From Candidatus Parcubacteria bacterium (lineage in GTDB: Bacteria > Patescibacteriota > Minisyncoccia > Phycocordibacterales > UBA918), in the NCBI GenBank assembly GCA_021767645.1, contig JAASSY010000003.1, forward strand, positions 1-39,999: DNA of 39,999 nt, in the 5' to 3' direction. Shown here piece after piece: positions 1-8,324 of the stretch. The notes under the pieces were generated by a model. It was not told the origin of the DNA. It made no database searches and saw only the letters and a program-made list of their open reading frames with translations. A program made the translations under genes and the position numbers. Positions within the stretch are counted from its first letter, which is position 1, and every line of letters starts with the position of its first letter.

Positions 1-73
1 TACCTTGAGTCTTCACGTGATTCCTGGTAGCGTTAGAACATTATCGAGATAATACAGATGACAACAGTAACGT

Positions 74-1180
74 ATGGATTGGTTTAGCACTTCAACCGCT
101 TTGGCACTCGTGCCGACAGTAGCTACAGAACTTCCTTGGCTTGGATACACTGACCTCACACCGGTCGTAACAGCCCTCTTTATTTTTATTGGTCTTAATG
201 CTGCGTTTAAGCTAGTGCAGCTGCTGGTGATTGCTCGGCTCGAAGCCTTATCCCAAAAAACACACACGGATGTAGACGATGTCGTTATTAATGCTCTCAA
301 GGGGATTCGTAACTGGGTTATTACGCTCATTTCGGTGTACATTGCTCTCAAGTTCTTCAGTCTACCGACGTGGGCAACCACTGGTTTTGATGCGGTCGTG
401 TACTTCGCTGTTGCGTGGCAGGCAATTGAATTTGCGCTCCATTTTATTGAGTATGGCGCCACCCGCTTTCTGCACAAGGACGAAGACGGTGACGGGGAAG
501 TGGATCCGAACGCCGCTACTGCAGCTGAGATGGTAAAACTGATCGCACGGATCGTCCTGTGGGCGCTCGGCGGTATCTTCGTCCTCTCTAACTTAGGCAT
601 CGAGGTCACCTCGCTGATCGCTGGTCTGGGTGTTGGTGGTATTGCAGTTGCGTTTGCCCTGCAAGGTGTATTAGGTGACCTGTTTGCCTCATTTTCTATC
701 TATTTTGATAAACCATTTCGGGTCGGTGACTTTATCGTGATTGGTGCTGATGCTGGTACCGTGGAGAAGATAGGTATTAAGTCGACTCGGATCCGCACCC
801 TGCAGGGAGAAGAGTTGGTCGTTTCCAACGCTGAATTGACCACAGCGCGCGTGCAAAACTTCAAGAAAATGGATGAACGCCGTATTGTTTCTCAGTTTGG
901 TGTGACGTACGAAACGCCGCATGACAAGGTGGAAGGCGTTAACGGTATGGTAGAACGAATCTTTAGTACTATCGAAACAGCCCGACTCGATCGAGTGCAC
1001 CTCACCACCTTTGGTGATTCGGCATTACTCTTTGAAGTAGTGTACTACGTCAATTCATCTGACTACACGGTCTATCTCGATGCGCAGCAGCAGTTTAACC
1101 ACGAACTCATGCGTGTCTTTGCCGAAACTGGTATTGAGTTTGCCTACCCGACGCAAACAATATACAACAAGACAGTGTAA
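74..1180 (+). CDS. MscS-family mechanosensitive ion channel
   Basis: 368-aa ORF; N-terminal TM helices, then MscS pore/beta-domain-like 'GLGVGGIAVAFALQGVLGDLFASFSIYFDKPFRVGDFI'. Confidence 0.9.
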   Translation: MDWFSTSTALALVPTVATELPWLGYTDLTPVVTALFIFIGLNAAFKLVQLLVIARLEALSQKTHTDVDDVVINALKGIRNWVITLISVYIALKFFSLPTWATTGFDAVVYFAVAWQAIEFALHFIEYGATRFLHKDEDGDGEVDPNAATAAEMVKLIARIVLWALGGIFVLSNLGIEVTSLIAGLGVGGIAVAFALQGVLGDLFASFSIYFDKPFRVGDFIVIGADAGTVEKIGIKSTRIRTLQGEELVVSNAELTTARVQNFKKMDERRIVSQFGVTYETPHDKVEGVNGMVERIFSTIETARLDRVHLTTFGDSALLFEVVYYVNSSDYTVYLDAQQQFNHELMRVFAETGIEFAYPTQTIYNKTV

Positions 1181-1197
1181 TCTTAATTGTGCAATAC

Positions 1198-1226
1198 AAA
1201 AACGACCGCCAAGCGGTCGTTTTTGT
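1198..1226. terminator. Bidirectional intrinsic terminator between convergent genes
   Basis: AAAACGACCGC-CAA-GCGGTCGTTTTT hairpin with A/T tails. Confidence 0.85.
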
Positions 1227-1254
1227 ATTATTAGGTGATTAAATAACTACCGAG

Positions 1255-2364
1255 CTACTCAACACCTGCGTCTTGCAGTACGTTTTGTAAGAACGGCACA
1301 ATCAGGTCACGAAACAGCTGTGAACGTAGTGCGACATCACCACGCACGTAGCTATCTAAGTCACGACCACTCTCAGCAGTAATGGTACGATCAATATATG
1401 ATAACGTGAGTGCGCGCAGGCTGCCGCTGCCAAACATATCGGCATTACCTAAGGTACTAATCATACCTAGTGCTCGACCCGCAGGATCAGTTACTGGACT
1501 GCCAGAAACTCCTTGCTCGCCCAGCGGTATGCCAGAAAGACTAAATACATCGGCAACGTTGGCACCGAACGTCATCATTTCGGTGACACGAGTATCAGCT
1601 GATTCTAAGGTGAGTGGTGCGGTAATACTATCGTTGGCAAACACAGTCGCTGCTGGGTAACCAGTCACGCGTACCGGACGACCAATAGCATCAATCGATA
1701 GCAGTTCAGTGTATATATCAAGATACGGGAAACGGGCTGGGGCTGGTTCGTTGTTTAGGCCGTTGCTGATGTAGAGGAGCGCAAAATCACGTTCACCCGT
1801 GCCTTTCGGTTGTGTTTGGGCCAATTCATCGGCGTGTTCGATAATCCAAGCAATCGAAATGTACAGTAGTTCGACTTCGTAGGTTGGTTCTGCTGGATTA
1901 CCAGTCCGTACAATACAATTCCCGTTACCACGAACTTCTTCCAGGATGAGTCCTTGGGCAACATGTGCATTAGTAAGGATGACACCTTGTTCATGGATGA
2001 TAAAACCCGTACCAGTCATGGCGTGGCGCATGTCTCCTGTTTCGTAGGTGCAGTAGAGATTGACGACTGCGTCAGCTGGGTTGGCGGCAGGATCGGTCTG
2101 TTGGGGCTGCGGGACTCCATCAATCACCGTGGCAGTTTGCGGTGGGGCTGTATCGATGAGGATTTGCGGTAGATCACGCTGGTAGCGCGATTCTACGTAC
2201 TGAAGTTGCGGCGCAGTGCCAGCGGTCGGTGCTTCCGTACTCGCTACCTGCGGAGCTGTATCAGCCTCAGGAAGCAGGGATTCAATCTGTGCTGCTAGTT
2301 GGCCAGTGACAGCCAAGTAGGCTTCTAGGATGGCAACCAGGGTGTTTGTAAGTACATTGAGCAT
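1255..2364 (-). CDS. Trypsin-like serine protease (secreted or membrane-anchored)
   Basis: Triad motifs: GTGFIIHEQGVILTNAHVAQ (His), RDFALLYI (Asp), GVSGSPVTDPAGRALGMIS (Ser). Confidence 0.8.
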   Translation of the reverse strand: MLNVLTNTLVAILEAYLAVTGQLAAQIESLLPEADTAPQVASTEAPTAGTAPQLQYVESRYQRDLPQILIDTAPPQTATVIDGVPQPQQTDPAANPADAVVNLYCTYETGDMRHAMTGTGFIIHEQGVILTNAHVAQGLILEEVRGNGNCIVRTGNPAEPTYEVELLYISIAWIIEHADELAQTQPKGTGERDFALLYISNGLNNEPAPARFPYLDIYTELLSIDAIGRPVRVTGYPAATVFANDSITAPLTLESADTRVTEMMTFGANVADVFSLSGIPLGEQGVSGSPVTDPAGRALGMISTLGNADMFGSGSLRALTLSYIDRTITAESGRDLDSYVRGDVALRSQLFRDLIVPFLQNVLQDAGVE

Positions 2365-2469
2365 GTGTAGCCTAGTATAGCAGGCAGTGTATAGGGACAG
2401 GTTCTGCTGGCTGGAAAAAGCTCGTAGTAAGTGGTAAACTGGTGCACGCTACAGGGAAGTCACGTAATC

Positions 2470-2540
2470 GCGGGTGTAGTTTAGTGGTAAAACATCTGCC
2501 TTCCAAGCAGAGGTCGGGGGTTCGATTCCTCTCACCCGCA
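2470..2540 (+). tRNA. tRNA-Gly(TCC), CCA not encoded
   Basis: GCGGGTG...CACCCGC acceptor, TCTGC-CTTCCAA-GCAGA anticodon arm, GGGGGTTCGATTCCTCT T-arm. Confidence 0.95.
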
Positions 2541-2555
2541 CACATATGTTTCCGA

Positions 2556-2576
2556 ACAAGCCCTTGGGGGCTTTTT
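2556..2576 (+). terminator. Intrinsic terminator after tRNA-Gly
   Basis: AAGCCC-ttg-GGGGCTTTTT. Confidence 0.7.
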
Positions 2577-2733
2577 CGTTTGAAACATAGTGTACGGGTG
2601 AAGTACGTGCCCAATGGCACGTACGTGAGGAATCGAAAGACGGAGTCGGTATACAAGACGAGCGGTCGCCGTTTTTTTAGGGTTTGTGTATGAGGTCATT
2701 ACCGCCAAACCTAGGCCGTTTGGTGGGTTTCGT

Positions 2734-2780
2734 ATCACAAACAGAAAAGCCCCCGGCTGAGGGGCTCTCCTGTTTGTGAT
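2734..2780 (-). terminator. Long hairpin/terminator ending the small unit
   Basis: ATCACAAACAG...GAGAGCCCC..GGGGGCTTTTCTGTTTGTGAT: 11-bp perfect outer stem plus GC-rich inner stem. Confidence 0.65.
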
Positions 2781-2799
2781 GGGAAATAGCGTGAGAATA

Positions 2800-2820
2800 C
2801 TACTCTTTGTATTTCCACAT
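2800..2820 (-). CDS. Candidate 6-aa micro-ORF MWKYKE in a separate small transcript
   Basis: Minus-strand TGCTATAAT, then GGAGG 9 nt before ATG TGG AAA TAC AAA GAG TAG, then a strong hairpin. Confidence 0.3.
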   Translation of the reverse strand: MWKYKE

Positions 2821-2891
2821 AGCGTAATACCTCCGCTACAGGTAAATTATAGCATACCTTTCACTCCGGGTTGGGTTGCTGTGTATAACTA

Positions 2892-2918
2892 AAGGCCGCG
2901 AGCTCTGCTCGCGGCCTT
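2892..2918 (-). terminator. Terminator-like hairpin after HU gene
   Basis: AAGGCCGCGAGC-aga-GCTCGCGGCCTT, weak T tract. Confidence 0.5.
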
Positions 2919-2935
2919 ATAAGCGTGTGGAGAAC

Positions 2936-3208
2936 CTATTTTACAGCGTCCTTCAGAGCTTTAGCAGCTCGGAATTTCGGTACGCGCATAGCTGGTACTT
3001 CAATTGCTTCACCCGTGCGAGGGTTGCGGGCAGTGCGAGCGTTACGCATTTTTGCCGAGAAGATACCGAGGCCAGCGATCGATACCTCATCGCCACTTTT
3101 GAGTGTCGATACAAGATTGTCAACGAAGACGTCCATCATACGCTCAGCGTCAGCTTTGGTAACACCGAGTTCTTCGTGGATCTTGTTGATGATGTCAGCT
3201 TTGTTCAT
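2936..3208 (-). CDS. hup: HU family DNA-binding protein
   Basis: 90 aa: MNKADIINKIHEELGVTKADAERMMDVFVDNL...GIFSAKMRNARTARNPRTGEAIEVPAMRVPKFRAAKALKDAV. Confidence 0.95.
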   Translation of the reverse strand: MNKADIINKIHEELGVTKADAERMMDVFVDNLVSTLKSGDEVSIAGLGIFSAKMRNARTARNPRTGEAIEVPAMRVPKFRAAKALKDAVK

Positions 3209-3373
3209 AGATTCTGAATTTTAGTTTGGGTAAAGTGTCAGTGTAATGACACGTGCCGTAAAAATGGCTTAAAAACATTATATATGAGGAGTTCGGGTCT
3301 GCAACGTCTTGTCGGGCAGTTATTCTATGGTCTAGTTTGAGTGGCTTGGTACGGTATGCTACGATGCCTCGGT

Positions 3374-3949
3374 ATGCAAACTGAAGTGAAAATTGGAGTG
3401 ATGGGAGCTAAGGGAAGTTTCTCAGAAAAAGCCGCCGAAGAATACATTAAAGAACAGAGTATATCGAGCGCTGCGATTGTGCCGTTAGTGAGTGCGGAGT
3501 CAGTTCTTGCCTCACTCGCCACAGGAGATATTGATTTGGGTATTTTTCCAATTGAGAACAGCAACGGGGGAATTGTACTTGAGGCTGTGCACGCTATGGC
3601 AGCCCACACGTTCAACATCAAGCAATTGTTTGAGATCGATGTGCACCACATGTTACTAGTCCAGCCCGGAGTGACGTCATCACACATCACTGCTATTTCA
3701 TCGCACGACCAAGCCCTCAAGCAATGTCGGATGTATCTCAAACGGATTTGGCCTGATGCTGATATTGAGCCGTACGCTGACACGGCTAAAGCGGCCGAAG
3801 ACTTGAGCATAGGGACACTGCCAGATACTACCGCAGTGATTGCACCGCGCCGCTGTGCTGAGATGTATGGTTTGGAGATACTCGAGGAGTCCATTCAAGA
3901 CTTGAAGTTTAACTACACGACATTTGTAGTGGCAACTGCTCAGAAGTAA
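3374..3949 (+). CDS. Prephenate dehydratase-like protein without ACT domain
   Basis: KIGVMGAKGSFSEKAAEEY, FPIENSNGGIV and terminal FNYTTFVVA correspond to PDT motifs; likely start MQTEVKIG. Confidence 0.8.
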   Translation: MQTEVKIGVMGAKGSFSEKAAEEYIKEQSISSAAIVPLVSAESVLASLATGDIDLGIFPIENSNGGIVLEAVHAMAAHTFNIKQLFEIDVHHMLLVQPGVTSSHITAISSHDQALKQCRMYLKRIWPDADIEPYADTAKAAEDLSIGTLPDTTAVIAPRRCAEMYGLEILEESIQDLKFNYTTFVVATAQK

Positions 3950-3978
3950 AAACTACCGCCGTGTGAGGCGGTAGTTTT
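3949..3978. terminator. Bidirectional terminator
   Basis: AAAACTACCGCC-gtgtga-GGCGGTAGTTTT. Confidence 0.85.
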
Positions 3979-3995
3979 GTAGAAGAGCAGTATGA

Positions 3996-5519
3996 TTAGC
4001 GGGCGTAACTAACTACTCGAGTCTCTCGGATAACGTGAACTTTAATTTCACCAGGGTAACGCAACTGCGCCTCGATGTTCATGGCGATGGTGCGAGCGAG
4101 CTGGTTAGCTTGCAGGTCTGAGAGCTCGTCTGGATTGACCATAACTCGAATCTCACGACCGGCCGAAATAGCAAAGGCGCGCTGCACCCCGGCAATTTCT
4201 CGGGCAATTGATTCTAGTTCCGTTAAGCGCTTTATGTAGTTTTCAATTGAGTCTCGTCGCGCCCCTGGTCGCGCCCCTGACAGTGCGTCGGCGATTTGTA
4301 CGATAATTGCTTCGGGCGTTTCGTACGGATACTCTTCATGGTGGGCGCGCATGGCGAGGATGACTGCTTCGTCAACGTTGTATTTCTGGAGGATACGGAT
4401 ACCAATCTCGACGTGTGTACCAGGCACCTCATGACTGACTGTCTTGCCGATGTCATGGAGGAGTGCACCAGCCCGTGCCACCGCTGGATCAGCTCCAATT
4501 TCTTCCGCGATAATGCCAGCCATGTGGGCCATCTCAACCGAGTGCGCCAAGACGTTTTGGCCGTAGCTCGTGCGGAAGTACAAGCGACCGAGGATAGTCA
4601 TCAGCTCGGGGTGGAGGTTGGATACACCCGTATCAAAAGCAGCCTTTTCACCCATCTTGCGGACAGTAGTAGCTACTTCTTTGCGAGCTTGTTCGACTGT
4701 TTCTTCTATGCGGGCTGGCTGGATACGACCGTCTTTCATGAGTGTTTCCATAGCTACCCGGGCAATTTCTCGCCGGATTGGATCAAATGAAGAGAGGGTA
4801 ATATAGCCTGGGGTTTCGTCAACCAGTACATCGACACCGGTAATCCGCTCAAACGCTCGTACATTACGCCCTTCTTTACCAATAATTTTTCCTTTGATGT
4901 CTTCGTCGGGAAGTTCGATGTTGGCGGTCATGAAGTGGGTTGGCATCGTGTTGCCGACCCGGTGCATAGCTGCCAAGAGGACGTTCCGAGCTTTGTCTTC
5001 AAAGTGTTCGTCACTGAGAAGAGCTAGTTTATGTAAGCGGTTTTCAAGGTCACACTGGTGCTCAACTTCAAGCTTGGTGTAGAGCTCGTTGAGCGCTTCT
5101 TCTTTGGACAGGCCAGCTATCCGCTCGAGAGCGGCTGTTTGCTCTGCTTGACGTTCATCGAGGCGCGCTTTAATAGCTTTGACTTCGTCAATTTTAGTCC
5201 GCACAGCTTCTTTTTCTGAGTCGAGAGTGATCTGCCGCTCATCGAGCAACTCCTCTTTTTTCTCTAAGCGGTCTTCTTTATGTTTTAGTTTATCTTCGGC
5301 GGCGGTACGGTCAGCTTTAGCCTGCGTAACGAGCTCTTCAGCCTTCGTTTCAGCCTTTTCAACAATATGTAGAGCTCTTTCCTCGGCTTTTAACTGCTGT
5401 TCTTTCAGCTCAAGTTCAAGAGAGTTTTTCTGTGAGAGGGCGTGGAGGTAGCGAAGTGCGTATCCCGCGCCGGTGCCTACTGCCAAACTCGCTGCCGCTA
5501 TCAGGAGAGGGTCTGTCAT
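3996..5519 (-). CDS. rny: Ribonuclease Y
   Basis: N-terminal TM, coiled coil, KH (GKIIGKEGRNVRAFE) and HD (AGALLHDIGKTVSHE, MRAHHEEYPYETPEA). Confidence 0.95.
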   Translation of the reverse strand: MTDPLLIAAASLAVGTGAGYALRYLHALSQKNSLELELKEQQLKAEERALHIVEKAETKAEELVTQAKADRTAAEDKLKHKEDRLEKKEELLDERQITLDSEKEAVRTKIDEVKAIKARLDERQAEQTAALERIAGLSKEEALNELYTKLEVEHQCDLENRLHKLALLSDEHFEDKARNVLLAAMHRVGNTMPTHFMTANIELPDEDIKGKIIGKEGRNVRAFERITGVDVLVDETPGYITLSSFDPIRREIARVAMETLMKDGRIQPARIEETVEQARKEVATTVRKMGEKAAFDTGVSNLHPELMTILGRLYFRTSYGQNVLAHSVEMAHMAGIIAEEIGADPAVARAGALLHDIGKTVSHEVPGTHVEIGIRILQKYNVDEAVILAMRAHHEEYPYETPEAIIVQIADALSGARPGARRDSIENYIKRLTELESIAREIAGVQRAFAISAGREIRVMVNPDELSDLQANQLARTIAMNIEAQLRYPGEIKVHVIRETRVVSYAR

Positions 5520-5613
5520 ACAAACGAGTATTAATGAATAAGCCAGTCAGTCGTGGACGGTCATGCAGTGTGGTTCTACCATAGCAAAACGAGCTTCGAA
5601 AGTCGATAACCAA

Positions 5614-5647
5614 CAAGCCAACAGCGACCGAGGCCGCTGTTGGCTTG
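5614..5647 (-). terminator. Hairpin between clpP and rny
   Basis: CAAGCCAACAGC...GCTGTTGGCTTG perfect 12-bp stem. Confidence 0.6.
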
Positions 5648-5659
5648 TAGTGAGTGTGA

Positions 5660-6259
5660 TTATTTAAGAATGGTATCAACGATGCCGTACTCCTTAGACT
5701 CTTCGGCACTCATGAAGAAGTCACGGTCGGTATCTTTCTCAATTTTGGCTAGTTTCTGACCAGTGGCTTTAGCGAGCATTTTGTTGAGACTATCGCGTGT
5801 CTTCAATATGTGTTTGGCGGTAATCTCAATGTCACTGGCTTGTCCTTGGGCTCCGCCCCACGGCTGGTGGATCATCACTTCGGCGTTCGGGAGGATGGAG
5901 CGTTTATCCTTCGCTCCTTGCGAGAGAATGATCGAGCCCATTGAAGCTGCCATACCAGTGCAGACGGTGGCTACGTCTGGTTTGATGTGGTTCATGGTGT
6001 CGACAATCGACAGTCCGGCGGTCACGCTACCACCCGGTGAGTTCACGTAGAGTTGGATGTCTTTCTTTGGATCTTCCGCCTCTAGGAAGAGAAGCTGTGC
6101 CACGACAAGGTTGGCCATGTGGTCTTCAATACCGCCGGTGACGAAAACAATGCGCTCCTTAAGGAGGCGCGAGTAGATGTCAAAGGCTCGCTCACCACCA
6201 TGGGTCTTTTCTACCACCATCGGTACGAGCTGCGCTTGTTCGATTTCAGTGTGTTTCAT
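5660..6259 (-). CDS. clpP: ATP-dependent Clp protease proteolytic subunit
   Basis: 199 aa; [49 protein letters not shown]. Confidence 0.97.
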   Translation of the reverse strand: MKHTEIEQAQLVPMVVEKTHGGERAFDIYSRLLKERIVFVTGGIEDHMANLVVAQLLFLEAEDPKKDIQLYVNSPGGSVTAGLSIVDTMNHIKPDVATVCTGMAASMGSIILSQGAKDKRSILPNAEVMIHQPWGGAQGQASDIEITAKHILKTRDSLNKMLAKATGQKLAKIEKDTDRDFFMSAEESKEYGIVDTILK

Positions 6260-6341
6260 ATCCAGTTTAGCTTAGTGTTGCGTCAGTCAGATCGGTCACG
6301 GCAACTAGTGCATCGTAGCAAACTTAGGTCGAAAAAGAAAA

Positions 6342-6367
6342 TGACCCACCCCATAAGGGATGGGTCA
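6342..6367 (-). terminator. Terminator after 38-aa ORF
   Basis: Minus TGACCCATCCC-TTAT-GGGGTGGGTCATTTTCTTTTT. Confidence 0.8.
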
Positions 6368-6387
6368 GATGGTTTGTGGCCTCGGTG

Positions 6388-6504
6388 TTAGATGATATCT
6401 TCAACGCCCACCATGTCACCTTCTGGTCCGGCCGGTACGATAATGTCGTTACCGGGCTTATGGGGCTCAGTGCCGGTGCCAGGCTTGCTAACAGGTTTGG
6501 TCAT
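6388..6504 (-). CDS. Small 38-aa protein of unknown function (absent from ORF track)
   Basis: MTKPVSKPGTGTEPHKPGNDIIVPAGPEGDMVGVEDII; AAAGGAG SD upstream, GCTATAGT -10-like box, terminator downstream. Confidence 0.6.
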   Translation of the reverse strand: MTKPVSKPGTGTEPHKPGNDIIVPAGPEGDMVGVEDII

Positions 6505-6569
6505 GCCTCACTCCTTTCTAATGCCAAGCAATTAAACTATAGCTGAAATGACAGATAGTATCAATCGTT

Positions 6570-6770
6570 TTAGCAGTCTTGGCTGACAGCGTAGAGTAGG
6601 TAACTTAGATTCGATATCGATGCGGTCAAAAACACAGCCCACATGACATTGAACACACCACGTTCAAACCGGTTACCATATGGTCGCAAGTCTGGTTCAA
6701 AAGCAGTGATCATAATGAACATGGTGATGGTGAACAGTAGTAGTGGCACAAGAAATGGCACATATTCCAT
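6570..6770 (-). CDS. Small membrane protein (66 aa, about two TM helices)
   Basis: AGGAGGGG SD then MEYVPFLVPLLLFTITMFIMITAFEPDLRPYGNRFERGVFNVMWAVFLTASISNLSYLLYAVSQDC. Confidence 0.7.
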   Translation of the reverse strand: MEYVPFLVPLLLFTITMFIMITAFEPDLRPYGNRFERGVFNVMWAVFLTASISNLSYLLYAVSQDC

Positions 6771-6819
6771 AGACCCCTCCTCTTTTCTAGTAGCAGTATA
6801 GCAAACATAGATGCGTGCT

Positions 6820-6900
6820 AAACAAAAGACCAACCACATTGGTCAGTCTTCTGTCGGGTTCCTCACCTAGCTCTAGGGATGAGCTAGGTTTACGGAACGG
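6820..6900 (-). repeat. 81-bp direct repeat, copy A (structured element plus terminator)
   Basis: 80/81 identical to 6994..7074 at constant offset 174. Confidence 0.95.
6828..6844 (-). terminator. Terminator in repeat copy A
   Basis: Minus GACCAA-TGTGG-TTGGTC-TTTTGTTT. Confidence 0.75.
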
Positions 6901-6945
6901 ACTACAAGTAATGAATAACGACTTTGTACTCTAGTTTATATGTAT

Positions 6946-6989
6946 GGTTCCTCAGAAATTTCTAGGAGGGAAATTTCTTCACGGAACGG
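6946..6989 (-). ncRNA. Third, diverged copy of the hairpin element without terminator
   Basis: GGTTCCTCA...TTCACGGAACGG flanks as in 6857..6900 and 7031..7074, but different inner stem GAAATTTC/GAAATTTC. Confidence 0.6.
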
Positions 6990-6993
6990 CCCA

Positions 6994-7074
6994 AAACAAA
7001 AGACCAACCACATTGGTCAGTCTTCTGTCGGGTTCCTCACCTAGCTCTAGGGATGAGCTAGGTTCACGGAACGG
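6994..7074 (-). repeat. 81-bp direct repeat, copy B
   Basis: Single T/C difference from 6820..6900. Confidence 0.95.
7002..7018 (-). terminator. Terminator in repeat copy B
   Basis: Minus GACCAA-TGTGG-TTGGTC-TTTTGTTTT. Confidence 0.75.
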
Positions 7075-7099
7075 CCTAAAAATATAGTCGCTACGCTCG

Positions 7100-8281
7100 T
7101 TATTTTTGGGCCTCAAGCATTTTCATGACGGCTTCGTTCTGCATGACGCTCGCGACGTACACTTGGACGCGCGCCTTGTCAGCATCCTGATACTGCTCCA
7201 TCAGCTGGTTGACTTGCTCATCGAGCTCTTTCTCGTCTGGTGTAATGTCTTCGGCTTTGGCAATTTCATTAAGAACAAGCTGTAGCTTGGCGCGCTTTTC
7301 AGCGGCGGGTGTCCACTCTTTGATCAGGTCCTCTTTCGTCTTCTTGATGTGGCTGAGGTAGTCGTCCATCTTCAGGTTGTTTCGCTTGAGATCTTCCTCC
7401 ATTTGCGCGAACATTTGGTTCATCTCAGAGTCGATGAGAATTTGCGGTACGACTATCTCGGTCGCCTCGATAATTTGATCGGTGATCGTGCCACGGTGAG
7501 CAGCAGTGGCTTCACGCTCTTTCTCCAGTTCGAGGTGCTCACGGATTTTGGCTTTGAAGTCTGCAACATCTGCAAACTGGCCTGGTTGTCCAAGCTCCTT
7601 AACGTAATCGTCGGTTAGTTCCGGAAGGGGGGCTGTTTCTGGATCGAAAGCCTCCTCCGCTTCGGCGGCTTGTTTCTTGGCCTCACTTTCTGGGGTGGGG
7701 AGTTCGGTAGCGTCAGTTGTTTCATTAGCTTTACTGTCAGATTCATCCGTTGATGCAGCTGCTTTAGCTTGCAAGCGGTCGTACGCTAGCTTGCGACGCA
7801 TGATGTCTTCAATTTGTTTATCGACGTCTTCGTCGGTTACCTCGGTTGATGCTTTCTGTTCATTCGCTCCTTTCGCCAACGCTTTGTAGTCTGGGAGCGT
7901 GACCTCAGGCATGACCGCAACCGTCAAACTAAACGCAAAGGGGTTGTCTTTGGCGAGCTTGGTGATTTGTACTTGGGGGTGACCGATCACATCGAGTTCG
8001 TGTGCGGCCACAATATGTGCGTAGTGATGAGCCAGGGCTCGTTCGGCCATCTCTGTCAATAGCGCGCTTTCGCCGATGTGTTTCTCCAGTACGTCAGCTG
8101 GTACGTGCCCCTTACGGAAGCCATCGAGTTCGACGTTTTCACCTAGTTTCTTGAGAGCTGCTTCACGTTCCTTCGCCACTTCTTCATACGGCAGTTCACC
8201 CGTGATGGTTACCTGCGATTGCTCTTGTGGTTCCACAGTGAACGCTGTTTTGTAATCAATATTGTGTGTGTGTTCAGACAT
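7100..8281 (-). CDS. tig: Trigger factor
   Basis: Ribosome-binding and PPIase-like regions: LDGFRKGHVPADVLEKHIGESALLTEMAERAL. Confidence 0.9.
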   Translation of the reverse strand: MSEHTHNIDYKTAFTVEPQEQSQVTITGELPYEEVAKEREAALKKLGENVELDGFRKGHVPADVLEKHIGESALLTEMAERALAHHYAHIVAAHELDVIGHPQVQITKLAKDNPFAFSLTVAVMPEVTLPDYKALAKGANEQKASTEVTDEDVDKQIEDIMRRKLAYDRLQAKAAASTDESDSKANETTDATELPTPESEAKKQAAEAEEAFDPETAPLPELTDDYVKELGQPGQFADVADFKAKIREHLELEKEREATAAHRGTITDQIIEATEIVVPQILIDSEMNQMFAQMEEDLKRNNLKMDDYLSHIKKTKEDLIKEWTPAAEKRAKLQLVLNEIAKAEDITPDEKELDEQVNQLMEQYQDADKARVQVYVASVMQNEAVMKMLEAQK

Positions 8282-8324
8282 AGTGCCCCGTAGTGTACGT
8301 ATCTCGATTAAAAATGCAAACAAT

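Noticed and set aside
13-609. Long minus-strand ORF opposite the MscS gene, and similar antisense ORFs throughout (e.g. 10356..10976, 30240..30833, 35597..36211, 36583..37098)
   Set aside because: They lie antisense or out of frame to confidently identified genes, with low-complexity translations; shadow ORFs.
6820-7074. CRISPR array or transposon ends for the 81-bp repeats
   Set aside because: Two near-identical units plus one diverged hairpin, with no unique spacers of uniform size, no cas genes, no transposase and no target-site duplications.
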